64,000 bases of DNA from Agrostemma githago (GCA_958450325.1 OY288248.1:1178001-1242000); one strand, 5' to 3'; counted from the first letter of the stretch, positions 11,366-23,829 are shown. The notes: generated from the sequence alone by a model not told the origin. Numbers and translations: made by a program.

Positions 11366-11505
11366 AATGATAAATACAGCCCTTAGGGCTGTATCTAAGA
11401 AACCATAAAATGAAATATAATATTTTAATGCATGCATTAATTGTATTGATATTTAGATGATTTTTAATGCTTAAATACAACTCTTAGGGTTGTATTTAAC
11501 ATTAC
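11366..11505. mobile_element. Small MITE whose terminal repeats are themselves palindromic
   Basis: The left end contains AAATACAGCCCTTAGGGCTG and the right end ACTCTTAGGGTTGTATTTAA. The two ends are inverted repeats of each other, and each also folds on itself around CCCTTAGGG or its variant. The AT-rich core has no open frame. I cannot place it in a superfamily. Confidence 0.55.
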
Positions 11506-11510
11506 CGTAC

Positions 11511-13066
11511 TTATATATTAAAAATTATATTGACGATTTACTCACATATAAATAGTACTGTATCCAAAAAGCAAATGCAAAGAATCAAATGGAACAAAGA
11601 GAGTATCTATCTAATTACGAGTAAATAAATAATAATACAGTATTTGACATGTTATAAAGATACGACAGACAACTCATCACACAATTTTTTTTTTATTTCT
11701 TTGAAATATGTTGTCTTTGTATAATTGAATGACAATTTATCAGTCTGGGTCATTTGTTTATTTTTTTATTTTTTCGCGAATAATACGTAGAGTACTGTAA
11801 ATGGTAAGCAAATGAACGAGAAAGAAAGAATATTGTAGTATTGAGACATATTATAACGATACAACAGATAAACCGTGTTGAAAGGATAAAAACATTGTAT
11901 TCTCTCATGAAAGTGGCATAACCTGATCACACCAGTGCAAGCAAAGCAAGTATCGAGGTTGCACGAGTACTCAAGTCATGTCACTTATTTCCACACTAGA
12001 TTCTCTCCCAACTTACCCATGCAAATACCCAAAAAAAATATAAAAATAAATAATAATAATAATAATAATAATAATAATTATAAATAAAATTTCAATTAAA
12101 TAATTTCATAAAATAAAATTATATATATACTATCCCTCTCATAATTAATTTCCAAATTATATATATATATATATATAATATTTTTTCTTTTTTAAATTTG
12201 AAAAATGCGTAGTTATAAAATAATCATGAAATTTGTTCTTTTGATAGATTTTCTTAATTGATGTGCATTTCACTAAAATGATAATTGGAGTGAGTATAAA
12301 ACAGATAAACCAGTCTTAAACAATACTCGTAATTTGGAAATTAGGTAGAAATACAATAAAGATAGGTAGCCAAGAAATTAATTACCTTCAATCAATGATG
12401 TATAAATAAATAAACAACAAAAAAAAATAAAAAATACTCAAATCAATGATAAAAAAACAAAAAAAGTTGGTAAGATTATTCCAAATTACCATTAATATTA
12501 AAATGTAAGTATAAAATTAATCGAAACAGAGAGAATATAAAACAGATAAACTCATCTTAAATAATACTCATAATTTGGAAATTAATTATCTTCAATTAAT
12601 GATTAAAAAACAAAAAAAGTTGGTAAAATTATTCCAATATTACCATTAATAATATTAATATTTAATATTCATAATAATAATAATAATAATATGATTTGAT
12701 TACATTAGGTAAGAGATGTAACAACCCTTACAACAAAAACATAGAAGGGATTTCTAGGGGGAGGTCATCATACTCTTAACCATATCCACCCAATACAAAA
12801 TCTCACCAAAACAAAAAAAAAAAAAAACCCGTCTCTTACAAGTTTTTGTACCTAAAAAAAACCCGTCTCTTATAATTTTTTCATTGGTTACTTAAGTAGT
12901 AGTACCTTATATAATAACAAAACATTTTTTTTTTACTCTAATAATATTTGGCATCTTCTTCATACTACTAGTAGTGGTTACCAAAATCTAACTCCCAGTA
13001 AAAAAAAACTTGGGGGTAAAAAAAAAAGTTACTTTTTTTTTTTTTTTTTTTTTTTTAACTTTGTTC
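11511..13066. other. AT-rich intergenic DNA with duplications and simple repeats
   Basis: It holds (AAT)n at about 12,050-12,078 and (AT)n at about 12,158-12,176. A diverged duplication of about 150-240 bp contains AATTTGGAAATTA (about 12,330 and 12,570) and ACAAAAAAAGTTGGTAA (about 12,458 and 12,610). CCCTCTCATAATTAATTTCC near 12,134 may be one end of a Stowaway-type MITE. A poly(T) run at 13,034-13,056 lies just 3' of the DUF506 gene. No gene is seen. Confidence 0.55.
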
Positions 13067-16000
13067 CTATGATTTATTACCCTCCATGAGTGAAGCCAAG
13101 CCAGTCACAATTTTGAAACCTCTCTTGGACTTTACATGTTGCTCATGTTGCTCTTCCTCCTCCTTCACATCCTCCTCCCCCGAAATTTCCGACATGTCGA
13201 AAACCGTCTCCGACGAAGTCGAACTCGAGCTCGTGGTCGACTCATCCGACCGGTCCGTCTCCGCCAAGATATCGGCCACAACCGGGCCCGGGACCCGTCC
13301 CGGCCCCGCCTTGTCGATGTTGGAGACGAGGACGAGGACCGAGTCAGTCTGAGCCGGGCCCGGGATGATAGAAGAAGTGGTGGGGACCACGTCGGCCACG
13401 GCGGGGGTGGGGGGGACCACGTCGGCCGGGGCGGCCGGGGTGGGGGGGACCACGAGGCGGGTGGGGGGAGAGAGCCACTTGGCTTGGACGTAGTCGGACT
13501 TACGCCACGGGGGGACGTGCATGCCCTTCTTCTTTAGGCTTTGTTTGGCGGCCTCGGAGATAATGCACACGATTTTGGAGAGACGGTCGGCTTTCCCGAC
13601 GAAGATGTTGGGTAGAGTTTGTAGGATCGATTTGTACGTCTTGGTCGATCGAGCGACTTCGAATTCGGATCGGAAATCGATGTCGATTATTAGCCTTTCT
13701 CCTCCTACTATCACATCCACATACTCATATTCACCTGTTTTACAGGTCACCAAAAATCACATTCAGATACCGAAAATATCTTAGTCCAGTGGTTAAGACT
13801 AAGACTAGGTAATATATATATATATTGTAATGCGACTAAATACGCTCTTCGATGGATAAAAAAAATCCCATTTAGATTTTCAAATTAATTTCAAAAATCA
13901 ATCCCAATAAACATAGATTTCAGGGGCTTTGCCCTGAATTTCAGGGTGTTGCTATTTTTATTGAAGAGATATAGAGTAATTAATTTAATTAATTAATCAA
14001 TTAATGAGTAATACAATATTACAAGTAACAAATCTACAAAAAAAAAAACCAATTTTCCAAATTCAATTAATTCACAAATCATGCAAAAATTCAACTGGAA
14101 ATTTACGGTAAAATGTTACTACCACTTTAGGTTATTTAGTGACCACGTTAGGTTATGAAAACATGGTAACTATTTACATAAAAGCGGTAACTAATTAACT
14201 TAAAATGATCACTTTTTACCATAAATTATAAATTTTTACTATTATCGATTGCATACAATAATTACTGAAAATTCAATATGTAAAAACCCAAAACATGCAA
14301 GAATTTACTTCAATCAATAATACTCACAAAATGACAAATGAAACTCTCAATTCAATTATTCCCCCCACAAACTCGGATCTGTTCGTTCGTTCTAATCTTA
14401 AGATGAATATATATCTGAATTATGAACACGGATGACGGGTTTGATCGAATTTTGATAATTGAAGGTCCACCACAATTCAATTATTGCCAGCCATGTTTGA
14501 TTCAATTTTTCTAAGTTCATGAATTATTCAAAATTTCAATAACTTATTTAATCCAATTTTAAACACCACAACAAGAAGTCATTAATCCAATTACAAAATG
14601 ACTAATCCTTGAACCACACGTTATCGTACATTCTAACCAATAAAAAAAATCGTTTTCATTTAGGGTATTAAAAAAAAAATCAACCCTAATTCTATTTCTA
14701 ACCATTTTTCGAGATTCGAGTCTCGAAAAATCCAACATTTCCATCTTTTGTGATTTCCTTAGCAAAAAAAACCCAATAACTAACTATAATTTCGTACAAA
14801 TAGCAACTAGCTTAGTCGATAAAGTAATAAGAGATTATACTCATAATTTGGCCTCGAAAGTCGAAACCATAACCAACTAAAATTCCAATTTCGGACAGAT
14901 GTCAACTAACTTAGTTGGTAAGGTCATAAGAGACGGTACTCATAATCTGGAGTAACTACATACAGATAACCAGATATCAACTAACTTAGTTTGTAAGGTC
15001 ATAAGAGATGATACTCATAATAATTTTGAATTTCGGACAGATAATAACTAGCTTAGTTGGTTGGTAAGATCATGAGAGACGATACTCATAATCTGAACTC
15101 AAAAGTCGAACCCATAACCAACTAAAATTTCAATTTTGGACAGATGTCAACTAACTTAGTTGGCAAGTTCATAAGAGACGATACTCATAATAATTTCACC
15201 CGGTCTCCTAAGAGACGGTCTCTCATTAACTTTAATAAGAGATTAAATACAAATGGAAATAACAGTGGTATCAAACCTAATAAAAGTAGTACTATCAACA
15301 TAAAAGAGTATACAAATATAAAGAGGGTACGCTTGTTATAAAAAACGGTACAAAACAAAGTTATCATTTAACGGTACGAATATGACATGGAGTGGTACTG
15401 AAGGGTGATCTCTCAATAAGTTATTAAGAGACCGTCTCTCTGAAGAATTTGTGTGAAAATTTCGGGCAGATAATAACTAGCTTAGTTGGTAAGATCATGA
15501 AAAACGGTATTCATTGTCAACATCAAATTGGGGATTTTAAAGGTAGAAAAAAAATGGATGGAAAAAGAGAGATTACCAGCAGGAAAAGATGAAGATTTTT
15601 CCCATTTCGATTTACAGATAGCAGCATCGTAACCAACTTTGAACAACCCTTCAACCACAATTTTCCTCAATTCATCTTTCCGTTTAATCGATTTCTGATT
15701 ACTACTCTTCTCCGCCACCAACCTCGCCGTGTCCGCCACCACATTCCGCTCGTTCACCGTCGCACACACCACCAAACTCTGTTCAGTTCACAATCCCCCA
15801 ATTCAATTGAAAATCGAACTAAACCCTAAAATCAATTTAATTAATTTGATCGAGTGAAAGCGTACCTTGAGGAAATCGCCGACGTCAGCGGCGTCAGCCT
15901 CGCCGTCGGACCCGTCGGACCCGTTTCCATTAAAACAATTACACCGATTTCTTGACCCGTGTCTCTCATTACCATTATTATTCTCCTCGATGAAATTCGT

Positions 16001-16189
16001 CACCATTTTCGCTAAACAAACCGAGCTCGGCTCGAACTCAGACGCCGCCGTCGCCGTCGTTGACGCCGTCGACGGCGGAATCGGTATCCTAAACAGTCTT
16101 TTCAGCCGAGACTTTACTACCGGCTTCACCGCCGGAACAACCACCTCCTCCTCACCGCCGATCGGCTGTATCTTCGTCGGCATTAACAT
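13067..16189 (-). CDS. DUF506 (PDDEXK-like) family protein, three exons
   Basis: Exons on the minus strand: 16189-15866, 15778-15577 and 13734-13067. All junctions are GT-AG: CTCAAG/GTACG, ACAG/AGTTTG, GCTG/GTAATC and ACAG/GTGAATA. They join in frame to 397 aa. Domain landmarks of the plant DUF506 family are present in order: SVCLAKMVTNFIEE and NRCNCFNGN in exon 1; ADTARLV, then KRKDELRKIVVEGL and YDAAICKSKWEKS in exon 2; YEYVDVIV, RLIIDIDFRSEFEVARST, LPNIFVGKADRL and KKKGMHVPPWRK in exon 3. The C terminus is Pro/Val-rich, then acidic and Ser-rich. DUF506 proteins are plant-specific, distantly related to PD-(D/E)XK nucleases; some members act in root-hair and calcium/calmodulin-linked signalling, but no enzymatic activity can be claimed here. 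Intron 2 (1.84 kb) holds MITEs and SINE-like repeats. The start could be 16,189 or the second Met at 16,183. Confidence 0.9.
13779..13860 (+). repeat. tRNA-like SINE fragment in DUF506 intron 2
   Basis: TCTTAGTCCAGTGGTTAAGA resembles a tRNA A box. It is followed after an (AT)n stretch by TATTGTAATGCGACTAAAT. A related pair occurs at 21,045-21,145 (GGTCTAGTGATTAAAATGG, then TATTGTAATGCGATTAATGG), which suggests one dispersed family. Confidence 0.45.
14095..14245. mobile_element. AT-rich palindromic MITE (GGTAAAATGTTACTACC type) in DUF506 intron 2
   Basis: It begins TTTACGGTAAAATGTTACTA and ends CACTTTTTACCATAAATT, which are roughly inverted. Between them lie repeated GGTAAC and TTAGGTTA words. 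A related element is at 18,190-18,360. Confidence 0.55.
14800..15500 (+). repeat. SINE-like tRNA-related units in DUF506 intron 2
   Basis: CAACTAACTTAGTTGGTAAG and close variants recur at about 14,803, 14,898, 14,975, 15,045, 15,146 and 15,472. Each is followed by GATACTCATAAT or a variant. This is a diverged version of the array at 361-1110. The intron insertion is tolerated because the splice sites of the host gene stay intact. Confidence 0.6.
15199..15443. mobile_element. MITE with GAGACGGTCTCT termini
   Basis: GGTCTCCTAAGAGACGGTCT at the left is inverted at the right as TTAAGAGACCGTCTCTCTGA. The interior contains AACAGTGGTATCAAACCTAA. A truncated relative lies at 35,181-35,300 with AACAGTGGTACCAAACCTAA. 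It sits between SINE-like units in the intron. Confidence 0.65.
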
Positions 16190-16808
16190 GATTAATTGAT
16201 TAATTAATTAATTAATTTATTAAGCTTATTATATTACTTAATAATTAATCGATGAACATCAGATAACTTCTGAACCCAGTTAACTTAGACTAAACTACAC
16301 TCAAACTCAATTCAATCCCAATTTTTTAGGGTTCTTTCCAAAATTACTAAAATTACTAAAATCACTAAAATCAAAGAAATTAATCAAATTAACAAATAAA
16401 ACTTAACATTTTAGCATTCCGATTTCAATTTTTTTTTTCAATTTTTTTCAATAATGTTCCCCAAATTGAGAGATTAAATCAGAGAAAATTCAACATTTTT
16501 TTTTTCAATTTTTTGTGGAATTTAATTAATTGAAGAGGAGAGGAGAGTAGAGAGAGAAGCCATTGAAAGTCTGGTCTAAGTTTTTGTTTTATAGAGAGAG
16601 AAGAAGTAAGAAGAGATGAGAGGAGTGTAGAAGAAGGTAAAAACGAAGGGAGGGAAGCTGACTAGGTTCGGGTTTTGGATTGTTGACACGTGGGTATCCT
16701 ACGTGGCGAGGTGGTTTTGCTTTGGGATCATGTGGATTGGATATGTAATCCGGGAACTGACTCGACCTGAATGATCTGATATATGTAACTGATAATTGAC
16801 TGGAGACT
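16190..16808. other. 5' flank of the DUF506 gene
   Basis: This is the upstream and probable promoter/leader region, read towards lower coordinates. It contains AT-rich DNA with TTAATTAA tracts (16,195-16,215), T-runs, and a purine-rich GAGGAGAGGAGAGTAGAGAG stretch at about 16,534-16,560, which is a pyrimidine-rich leader on the gene strand. I cannot fix a TATA box or start site. Confidence 0.5.
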
Positions 16809-17081
16809 CGGGCTCGTTTGGTTCACCATGGGAAGATGAAGTTATCGGAAACTTTAAATTCACGTGAATTTGTATTTCATGGGGATTAAAAAATATTGTT
16901 TGATTGTCATGTGGAAAATGACTTCATGCGTGAGGTTCTACACACCAATGGGGGACTTGGTGAGTAACTTCCCCCATTGTGGAGGAAGTGACAATTTTCA
17001 GGAAGCGGATAAACTCCCTGAAAATGCACTTCCTGGAAACTTACACTCCCCGGTAATTGGATGAGTAACCAAACGACCACT
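16809..17081. mobile_element. Tourist-like MITE (GTTTGGTT family), copy 2, inverted
   Basis: It starts GGGCTCGTTTGGTTCACCAT and ends GAGTAACCAAACGACCAC. Read on the minus strand it aligns along its whole length with the element at 2681-2956, including the blocks around CACTTCCTCC and ACTTCATGCG. The frames found here are fortuitous. Confidence 0.75.
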
Positions 17082-18180
17082 TAAGGATCTGAATTGGTTT
17101 GATTTGATCTGAATATGACTCGATACAGAGTATATTGGCACAATGAGTCCTCCTAGGAGCCAAAAAACGTTTGTCAAATGTTCATGAGGATAAATGATGA
17201 ACTCGAACGTTTCACTTTTCCATTCGTGGCATGCGAACAAATTCAGATTCCGCCACTGATGTTTTATCTGTCGTGATTATCCCCGGAGTCGTGACGTTCG
17301 TTGAATGTTCTGAAAGATCAAATATTCGAGGATAATGAACTCAAACGTTTCACTTTCCCTTCACTAACCTCTCAATCTGTCACTATGCTCAGATAATTGA
17401 GCTGTGTCTATCTCATCTAATAATGTGATTTGTGACTCTGTGAGTAGAACTCTCAAAAGCTAACCCCGCCTGATAGAATATGAAAATGACTCGACCTGTC
17501 AACTGAAATACAACCCGAAAAAAGTTAGTAACCCGAAACTTTTCGACCCGACCCGCTTGTGACCCGACACCCGGTACAACCCGATCCAACCAGTCTAAAA
17601 TCCAACCAGATAGAACCCCGAAAAGGGTAGTAACCCAAAACTGACTCGACCCATTTATTACCCTTACCCGAAACCCGATATAACCCACTTCAACTCGACT
17701 TGAACCGACCTGATCCGAACCAGAAAGTGCCCTTAATAGTATGGTACAAAAATGTACAATTATGGAGTGGATAAGGGTAAAAAGGTAATTTACCTCATTG
17801 AGTAAATGGGTGTAGTGGAGTTGGGAGAGTATCCCTCGGTATGCGGGGGGTGCGTGTGCGTGGAAGTTGAGGAGCGTGTGAAATGACTAAAATGACAATA
17901 ATACCCCTAATCAAGTTGATAATGGCGGTTGAAAGTGGACGGAGATGTGTCTAGAAAGCGAAAGGTATATCAAGGGTAGTTTAGTCAATTCCGTAGGTTT
18001 GGAAGCTTGGTTTGGAAATATGGGTTGGATTGTTATGAGGTTCGGTGTTAGGTGCGTGGCGTGGGGGTTTGTTGACATGGTATACTATTACTACTTGCCT
18101 TCGTGTTAGCTTCCCACATTATCCACAACCAATAAATCTTTTTACGAACAGTAATTATACTGTACAACTGTTGTACCGTG
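17082..18180. other. Intergenic DNA, with ACCCGAC-rich block
   Basis: Positions 17,480-17,720 are dense in GACCCGACCC and AACCCGAT words, typical of degenerate terminal regions of hAT-like elements. Similar words recur at 42,100-42,370. Positions 17,740-18,120 are ordinary intergenic sequence with no supported frame. Confidence 0.45.
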
Positions 18181-18189
18181 CGACAATAA

Positions 18190-18360
18190 TAAAAATTTGT
18201 AATTTATAATAAAAAATTACCATTTTAGGTTAATTAGTTACCATTTTCAGATAAATAGTTACCACTTTTTTGTATAAAAAAGTGGTCGCTATTTAAGCTA
18301 AAGTGATCACTAAATAACTAAAGTGGTACGGAGTAACTTTTTACCATAAATTCAGTACAT
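18190..18360. mobile_element. AT-rich palindromic MITE, second copy
   Basis: Left AATTTATAATAAAAAATTAC and right AACTTTTTACCATAAATT are inverted repeats. The centre is a strong hairpin, CCACTTTTTTGTATAAAAAA followed by GTGG. Related to 14,095-14,245. Confidence 0.6.
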
Positions 18361-21300
18361 CGTACGGTATAACAGTGGTATAGTATAATTTTTGTTTTAC
18401 AAATTAATCGAGTGATTAGGATGGGTTCGATGGGTTATAGTAAATAATACACTCTCTCACGTGATCAGTCAGTCAGAATGTTAATCTTTTATATTTTTAC
18501 TAAGGTCAAAAATTATAAACTTTGACTATCAATACAAATATGCAATGATTTTTTTTATATTATAACATGATTTTCATATAATTAGATTATTTAATTAAAA
18601 AATACAAATGATATTTTAGTACAGTAAATTATTATGTATAGTTATGATAAAACTCGATTAGAGTACTGTCTTGAACAAAGCGGAGGACAATCTGACTCGT
18701 AGGGAGTATTAAGTTGCAGGTTCGAGTCTTCATTTTTCTTATAGTGATGCAATTGAATGCTCGCTTATTTAAAAATAATAATAATAATGAGGTAAATTTT
18801 TACACTATATTTTTTTACTTATTTAATTTAATTCTCGTATGAATGCACGATTTAAAATCTGTTGTGTGGTTATTATTTTTATATTTAAACATAATGATGA
18901 TCAATATTTCTATTTTAATTATTTAATTTTTTCTATAATGAAAATGTTATAGTAATATCCTTGAATTATTCTTTTGAAAATAACACCAAAATTTAAGTTC
19001 ACATTAAATAATGTATTCCTTATATAATAAGGTAACACCATGAGTCCATGAGACACCAAAGCTAGGATTCAAAAGTCAATTTTTCATTATGTTTATAGTA
19101 ATTTTATTTTTATATATAAATATGTAAAATAGTGACATGCTTAAATGATTTGGTTAATTTCTAGCTTTTAAATTTTAATGCAATAAAAAAATAAGTAAAT
19201 ATATATATACACATTTTGTTTTGTCCTAACTACAAGTAATCCTATATACGATTCCACAAAAATCATTTCGCAAGGTAAAAATATTACTCCATAATTACAT
19301 TATTAAGTTTTCGAACAAAAATTGAAATAAATTACGAAGTACATGTTTTAGAGAAAAATTATTAAAGTACAGACAACTTATTTAAAAAATGTCAAAATCA
19401 ACATAAATATTGGTAGTGACGAATCTAGTTTTTTTTTTTTTTTTTTTTTTAAACGAAATTCTGGTAAAAAAAATTAAATATATAATTTACGTTTGTCATC
19501 GTAAATATTGAACAGAATAAACAAAAAAACCCTGTTATACTGTCCCGAAATTCTGTAACGCTGGTAATAGATCCGACGCCGGACCTACTAGCAATTATTA
19601 ATCCATTGTTTTATTCTAAATCACATTGATTGTTATAGTAGGCTTGTGTAACAAGCTAAGACTTGTTTGTTTCCAAGAAATTAATCAAATAAGCACCAAT
19701 GAAAAGAAAAATAAATTAATCAAATTATATGAGATTATAGCTGATAATTTTTTTTTAAAACAATCCAAAAAATTTGGCTTAGATAATTGCATAATAAATC
19801 ACCAGAAATAATAACAGTTTCGATGTTTTTCGAACTATAATGCTCCCAAACGCATTTCTCAACAGAAAGTGACATAGCATGTGCTGACTCATGCACGGAT
19901 AATCTTATTTGATTAATTAGTAATAATAATAATAATAATAAAGGATGGTTAGTGATGCTTGCAAGCCACAAGGCTAGCCTTATGATCAAATTAACAAATG
20001 ATTCTTGTCTTCTTTATTCCAACAAGACCTCAAAAGTTGAGGCAAGAAAGTGTAAAGAACTAACCATCATAAAAGAAAAGAAATGAAGAGAATATAATAA
20101 ATAATAAAGAAAATAAAAGTTGTGCAAAAACAATCATTATTCAAGGGAAAATAATAAATATAGCTTAATTATCATCGTAAAAGGAATATATTGTTAATAT
20201 AATTGTATAAATAAAAAGAAGATATAAGTAATAATTATAATTATTGCAACCTGTTATATTTTAAATTCAGTAAGAGACGGTATTTTAATAACGTTATTGA
20301 GAAACATCTCACATAGCAATTTGTTTTTTTTTTCTTTTTAGTGTTATTTCTCACTACCGTCAACCAAAGTTACGTGTTTCTCTTACCTAGTTTGTTCACG
20401 TTTTTCTACGCGACATTCTCTTTGTTATGAGATGATTATCATTTTCATTTTATTAAGTGAACTTTTAAATTTAATTTGTACATAAAATTGCATTAGTTGA
20501 AAAATTATAAGAATTCATTGTTTTTTAAGTTATTTACAAAGCCAATTTTTATACGAGTGTATGTTTCTATACATTTTTATTAGTTATTTAGAGATATCGA
20601 TAAGAGAAGTGACTATTTTGAAAAGTGAAAAAATGACAATTAACAAGACAGCGAAAATAATATTTTTTTTTATATAATAGTACTATTTTTAGATCTATAG
20701 ATGTCTTTGATAATAAATGTAACAATGTGGTTAACATATGATTAAATATTATACTTTTTCTAATTTATTTGTGGTTGAAGTATAAAAATCTTGACTCCAA
20801 AGTATATGGGAAGAATACAAAAAATGTGGAGAGAATATTTTATTTTTTGCTTTTAACATACTAGTACCTTACTTATACATAACTCATTCAAATATTATTG
20901 TCCTTTTGAAAAAGGGTGAAAATATGATAAATAAATAAATATTGAGTTGAAATTATGATGAGAACTCTTACAAGTTTGAGATTATTAAAGATAGACTATT
21001 TAAAGTTGATGCAATGTATTGCTTTTTATACAAATACGGTAGATATCTTGGTCTAGTGATTAAAATGGGTATAATCTGAATAATAGATTTCAAATTCGAT
21101 CAATTTTTTTATATCTATTGTAATGCGATTAATGGTACATTTTGCTGATTTTTTTTTTAACAAAAAAATTGAGCATAATAATTGCATTATTCTCTTTTGA
21201 GTAGGTCATATGATTTGGTCATCTTGGAGAGCTACTTAATTTTGTTTATAAGTCAATATTATTTTGACAATATTGTTTCAATTTTTGTTTAAGATAAGTA

Positions 21301-21479
21301 TATACTCGTTTGATTGGTTAAACTTTATTATGAAACAGAAAAAATCATAAGATAAGCACATTTTTTTTAGAGAACGAGATCTCTCTCATAGGATGACAAA
21401 TTAAACAAAAGTTGTTTAGTTTTATCTCAACCACTAATTTCATGGAAAAGGTATCTCAGGTCCTATTTAATCTGCCTAT
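18361..21479. other. Long AT-rich intergenic stretch
   Basis: No protein gene is supported. At about 18,665-18,780 there is a tRNA-like fragment with a B box (GCAGGTTCGAGTCTTC). At 21,045-21,145 there is a second SINE-like fragment (see 13,779). A poly(T) run lies at 19,430-19,450 and a short (AAT)n at 19,921-19,940. Everything else is AT-rich sequence without recognisable structure. Confidence 0.5.
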
Positions 21480-21720
21480 GATAAGAACTCCATAGTTAAG
21501 CGATAAGAACTCCACAATTAAATGGGTTTGGTTGGGGATGGGTGACCTCCCGAGGAAGTTTCCGGGATGTGCGTGTGTGACGACAAAGTGCGCTGGAAAG
21601 GACTCGCGTTGTTTTGTGAGACCAGTACAACGCCTGACAAGCTACTATGGTTAACATTTTCGGACTTAGGTTCTGGCGCTTTACAAAGTCTCGACCAAAA
21701 CCCGTCAATTTCATGTTGGT
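21480..21720 (+). repeat. Degenerate 5S-rRNA-like fragment (Cassandra-type TRIM LTR remnant?)
   Basis: AAGAACTCCACAATTAAATG and GGGATGGGTGACCTCCCGAG match the internal promoter half of plant 5S rRNA (AGAACTCCGCAGTTAAGCG, then GGATGGGTGACCTCC) with substitutions. A partial first copy (AAGAACTCCATAGTTAAGCG) precedes it at 21,483. The following ACAAAGTGCGCTGGAAAGGA is not 5S, but it fits my memory of what follows the 5S domain in Cassandra LTRs. It is far too degenerate to be a working 5S gene. Confidence 0.55.
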
Positions 21721-23190
21721 TTAGTGTCGTATTCAGATTGTGCCATTGTTTATCGACTGTTAGATATAGGAGCATAGAACGATCATGTAGGAGAGTTGTT
21801 GTGTTTTAAGTGGAAAAATATATTCTTACCCAAACTCCGACCCAGTTAAATCTCGTGTCGTATTCGTGTCGACCCACTTACATAAATGGATCATCAAGTT
21901 TCAACCCAAGACCGTTAATTTCGTGTCGAGTTCCTGTCATATTCAGATCGTGTCATTGTTTACTCAAGTCCGTTAATTTCATGTCGAGTTCCTGTCATAT
22001 TCAGATCGTGTCATTGTTTACTCATGTCCATTAATTTCATGTCGAGTTCCTGTCATATTCAGATTGTGTCATTGTTTACTGCATCATCAAATCTCAACCC
22101 AAACCCGTTAATTTCACGTCGGGTTCTATCATATTCAAACCGTGTCATTGTTTACTAGGTCATCAAGGCTCAACCCAAATCCGTTAATTTCATGTTGGGT
22201 TCATGTCATATTCGGATCGTGTCATTGTTTACCGGCTGTTAGCTATAGGAGCATAGAACGGTTATGCAGCAGAGTTGTTTTGTTTTAAGTGGAAAAGAAT
22301 ATTACCCAAACCCGACCCAGTTAAATCTCGTGTCGACCCGACACACTTGGGTCATCAAGTCTCAACCCAAACCCATCAATTTCGTGTCGACTTCGTGTCA
22401 TATTCAGATTGTGTCAATGTTTACTGCATCATCAAATCTCAACCCAAATCCTTTAACTTCACGTTGGGTTCTGTCATATTCAAACTGTGTCATTGTTTAC
22501 TAGGTCATTAAGTCTCAACCCAAACCCGTTAATTTCATGTTGGGTTCATGTCGTATTCAGATCGTGTCATTGTTTACCGACTGTTAGCTATAGGAGCATA
22601 GAACGGTTATGCAACAGAGTTGTTTTGTTTTGAGCGGAAAAGAATATATCCAAAACCCGACCCAGTTAAATCTCGTGTCGACACACTCGGGTCATCAAGT
22701 CTCAACCCAAACCCATCAATTTTGTGTCGACTTCGTGTCATATTCAGATTGTGTCATTGTTTACTGCATCATCAAATCTCAACCCAAACCCGTTAACTTC
22801 ACGTCGATCGGGTTCTGTCCTATTCAAACCGTGTCATTGTTTACTAGGTCATCAAGTCTCAACCCAAACCCGTTAATTTCATGTTGGGTTCATGTCGTAT
22901 TCAGATCGTGTCATTGATTACCGACTGTTAGCTATAGGAGCATAGAACGGTTATGCAGCAGAGTTGTTTTGTTTTAAGTGGAAAAGAATACGGTATTACC
23001 CAAACCCAATCTCGTGTCGACAGACTTGGGTCATCAAGTCTCAACCCAAACCCATCAACTTCGTGTCATATTCAGATCGTGTCATTGTTTACCGGCTACT
23101 AGTTATAGAAACATAGAACGGTTATGTAGGAGAGTTGTTTTTGTTTTAAGTGGAAAGGAATATTGTTCAACATCATGGAGTGTGTGACCT
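21690..23190 (+). repeat. Complex tandem repeat, about 345-bp units with about 60-70 bp subrepeats
   Basis: The large unit carries GCTATAGGAGCATAGAACGG (about 22,239, 22,586 and 22,929; variants at 21,762 and 23,102). Inside it, ATCAAGTCTCAACCCAAACC followed by TCATATTCAGATCGTGTCAT repeats several times with small changes. Short pieces of the same repeat occur in introns of the VTE3 genes (33,840-33,930, 34,390-34,440 and 39,790-39,930). Open frames across it are by-products of the repeat. Confidence 0.7.
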
Positions 23191-23457
23191 TGTGGGCCTA
23201 GTTTGTGCTAATAATGGCCCATCAACTCATGAGACTTCCGGATTATTATCTGACTCATTGGACCCACTTTTTTTATGCCTTTTTGTAAAGCATTTTCCTC
23301 CTTTTATTTATGTATTTATTTATTTATTTATTTAAAGTAAAAAAAAATAATAATAATAAAAATATGGAGTCCAAGAATCTCGTGACAAAAAATAGACACG
23401 TCATTGAGTAGAGAAAAGAAGGTGTCTCATGAATTCTACATGTAACGTAGACACGTA

Positions 23458-23664
23458 GTCCCTTCGATTTTTATTTATCTTTTTATTTGATTTTTAGGTG
23501 AAAAATAAGGGTATAGGAATGTATGGTTCAAAATAGAAGAAGGATGAGAGAGAAATGTAAGGGTAATTATAGACCACATGTTGATGACCCAAAATAGAAA
23601 TAGGGAAGAAAGGGTGTTTCAACCCAATAAGGAAACAGAAAAGATAAATAAAAATCGGAGGGAG
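23458..23664. mobile_element. Stowaway-like MITE
   Basis: GTCCCTTCGATTTTTATTTA at the left and TAAATAAAAATCGGAGGGAG at the right are inverted repeats, each flanked by TA (23,456-23,457 and 23,665-23,666). The 207-bp element is non-coding. Confidence 0.8.
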
Positions 23665-23829
23665 TATATATCATAAACTATTTGATGTGTCATCTAGTGT
23701 ATGGTGTGGCACACAGAGTGGAACACAAAATGGGACAGCAGACCTGCACTGATATGGACTACGGATGAAGGCAAATTCTTGCTTGTGATGAGAATATCTG
23801 TCATAAATGTATGACGGTAAAATAGTGTT

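Noticed and set aside
13086..13784. Plus-strand frames of 87-133 aa opposite DUF506 exon 3
   Set aside because: Shadows of the GC-rich coding exon on the minus strand; no independent homology.
16864..17240. Small frames at 16,864-17,064 and 16,998-17,240
   Set aside because: They lie in or across a Tourist-like MITE whose other copy (2681-2956) does not keep the frame.
21483..21600. Functional 5S rRNA gene
   Set aside because: Only part of 5S is present, with many substitutions and a partial duplication; no intact 5' half.
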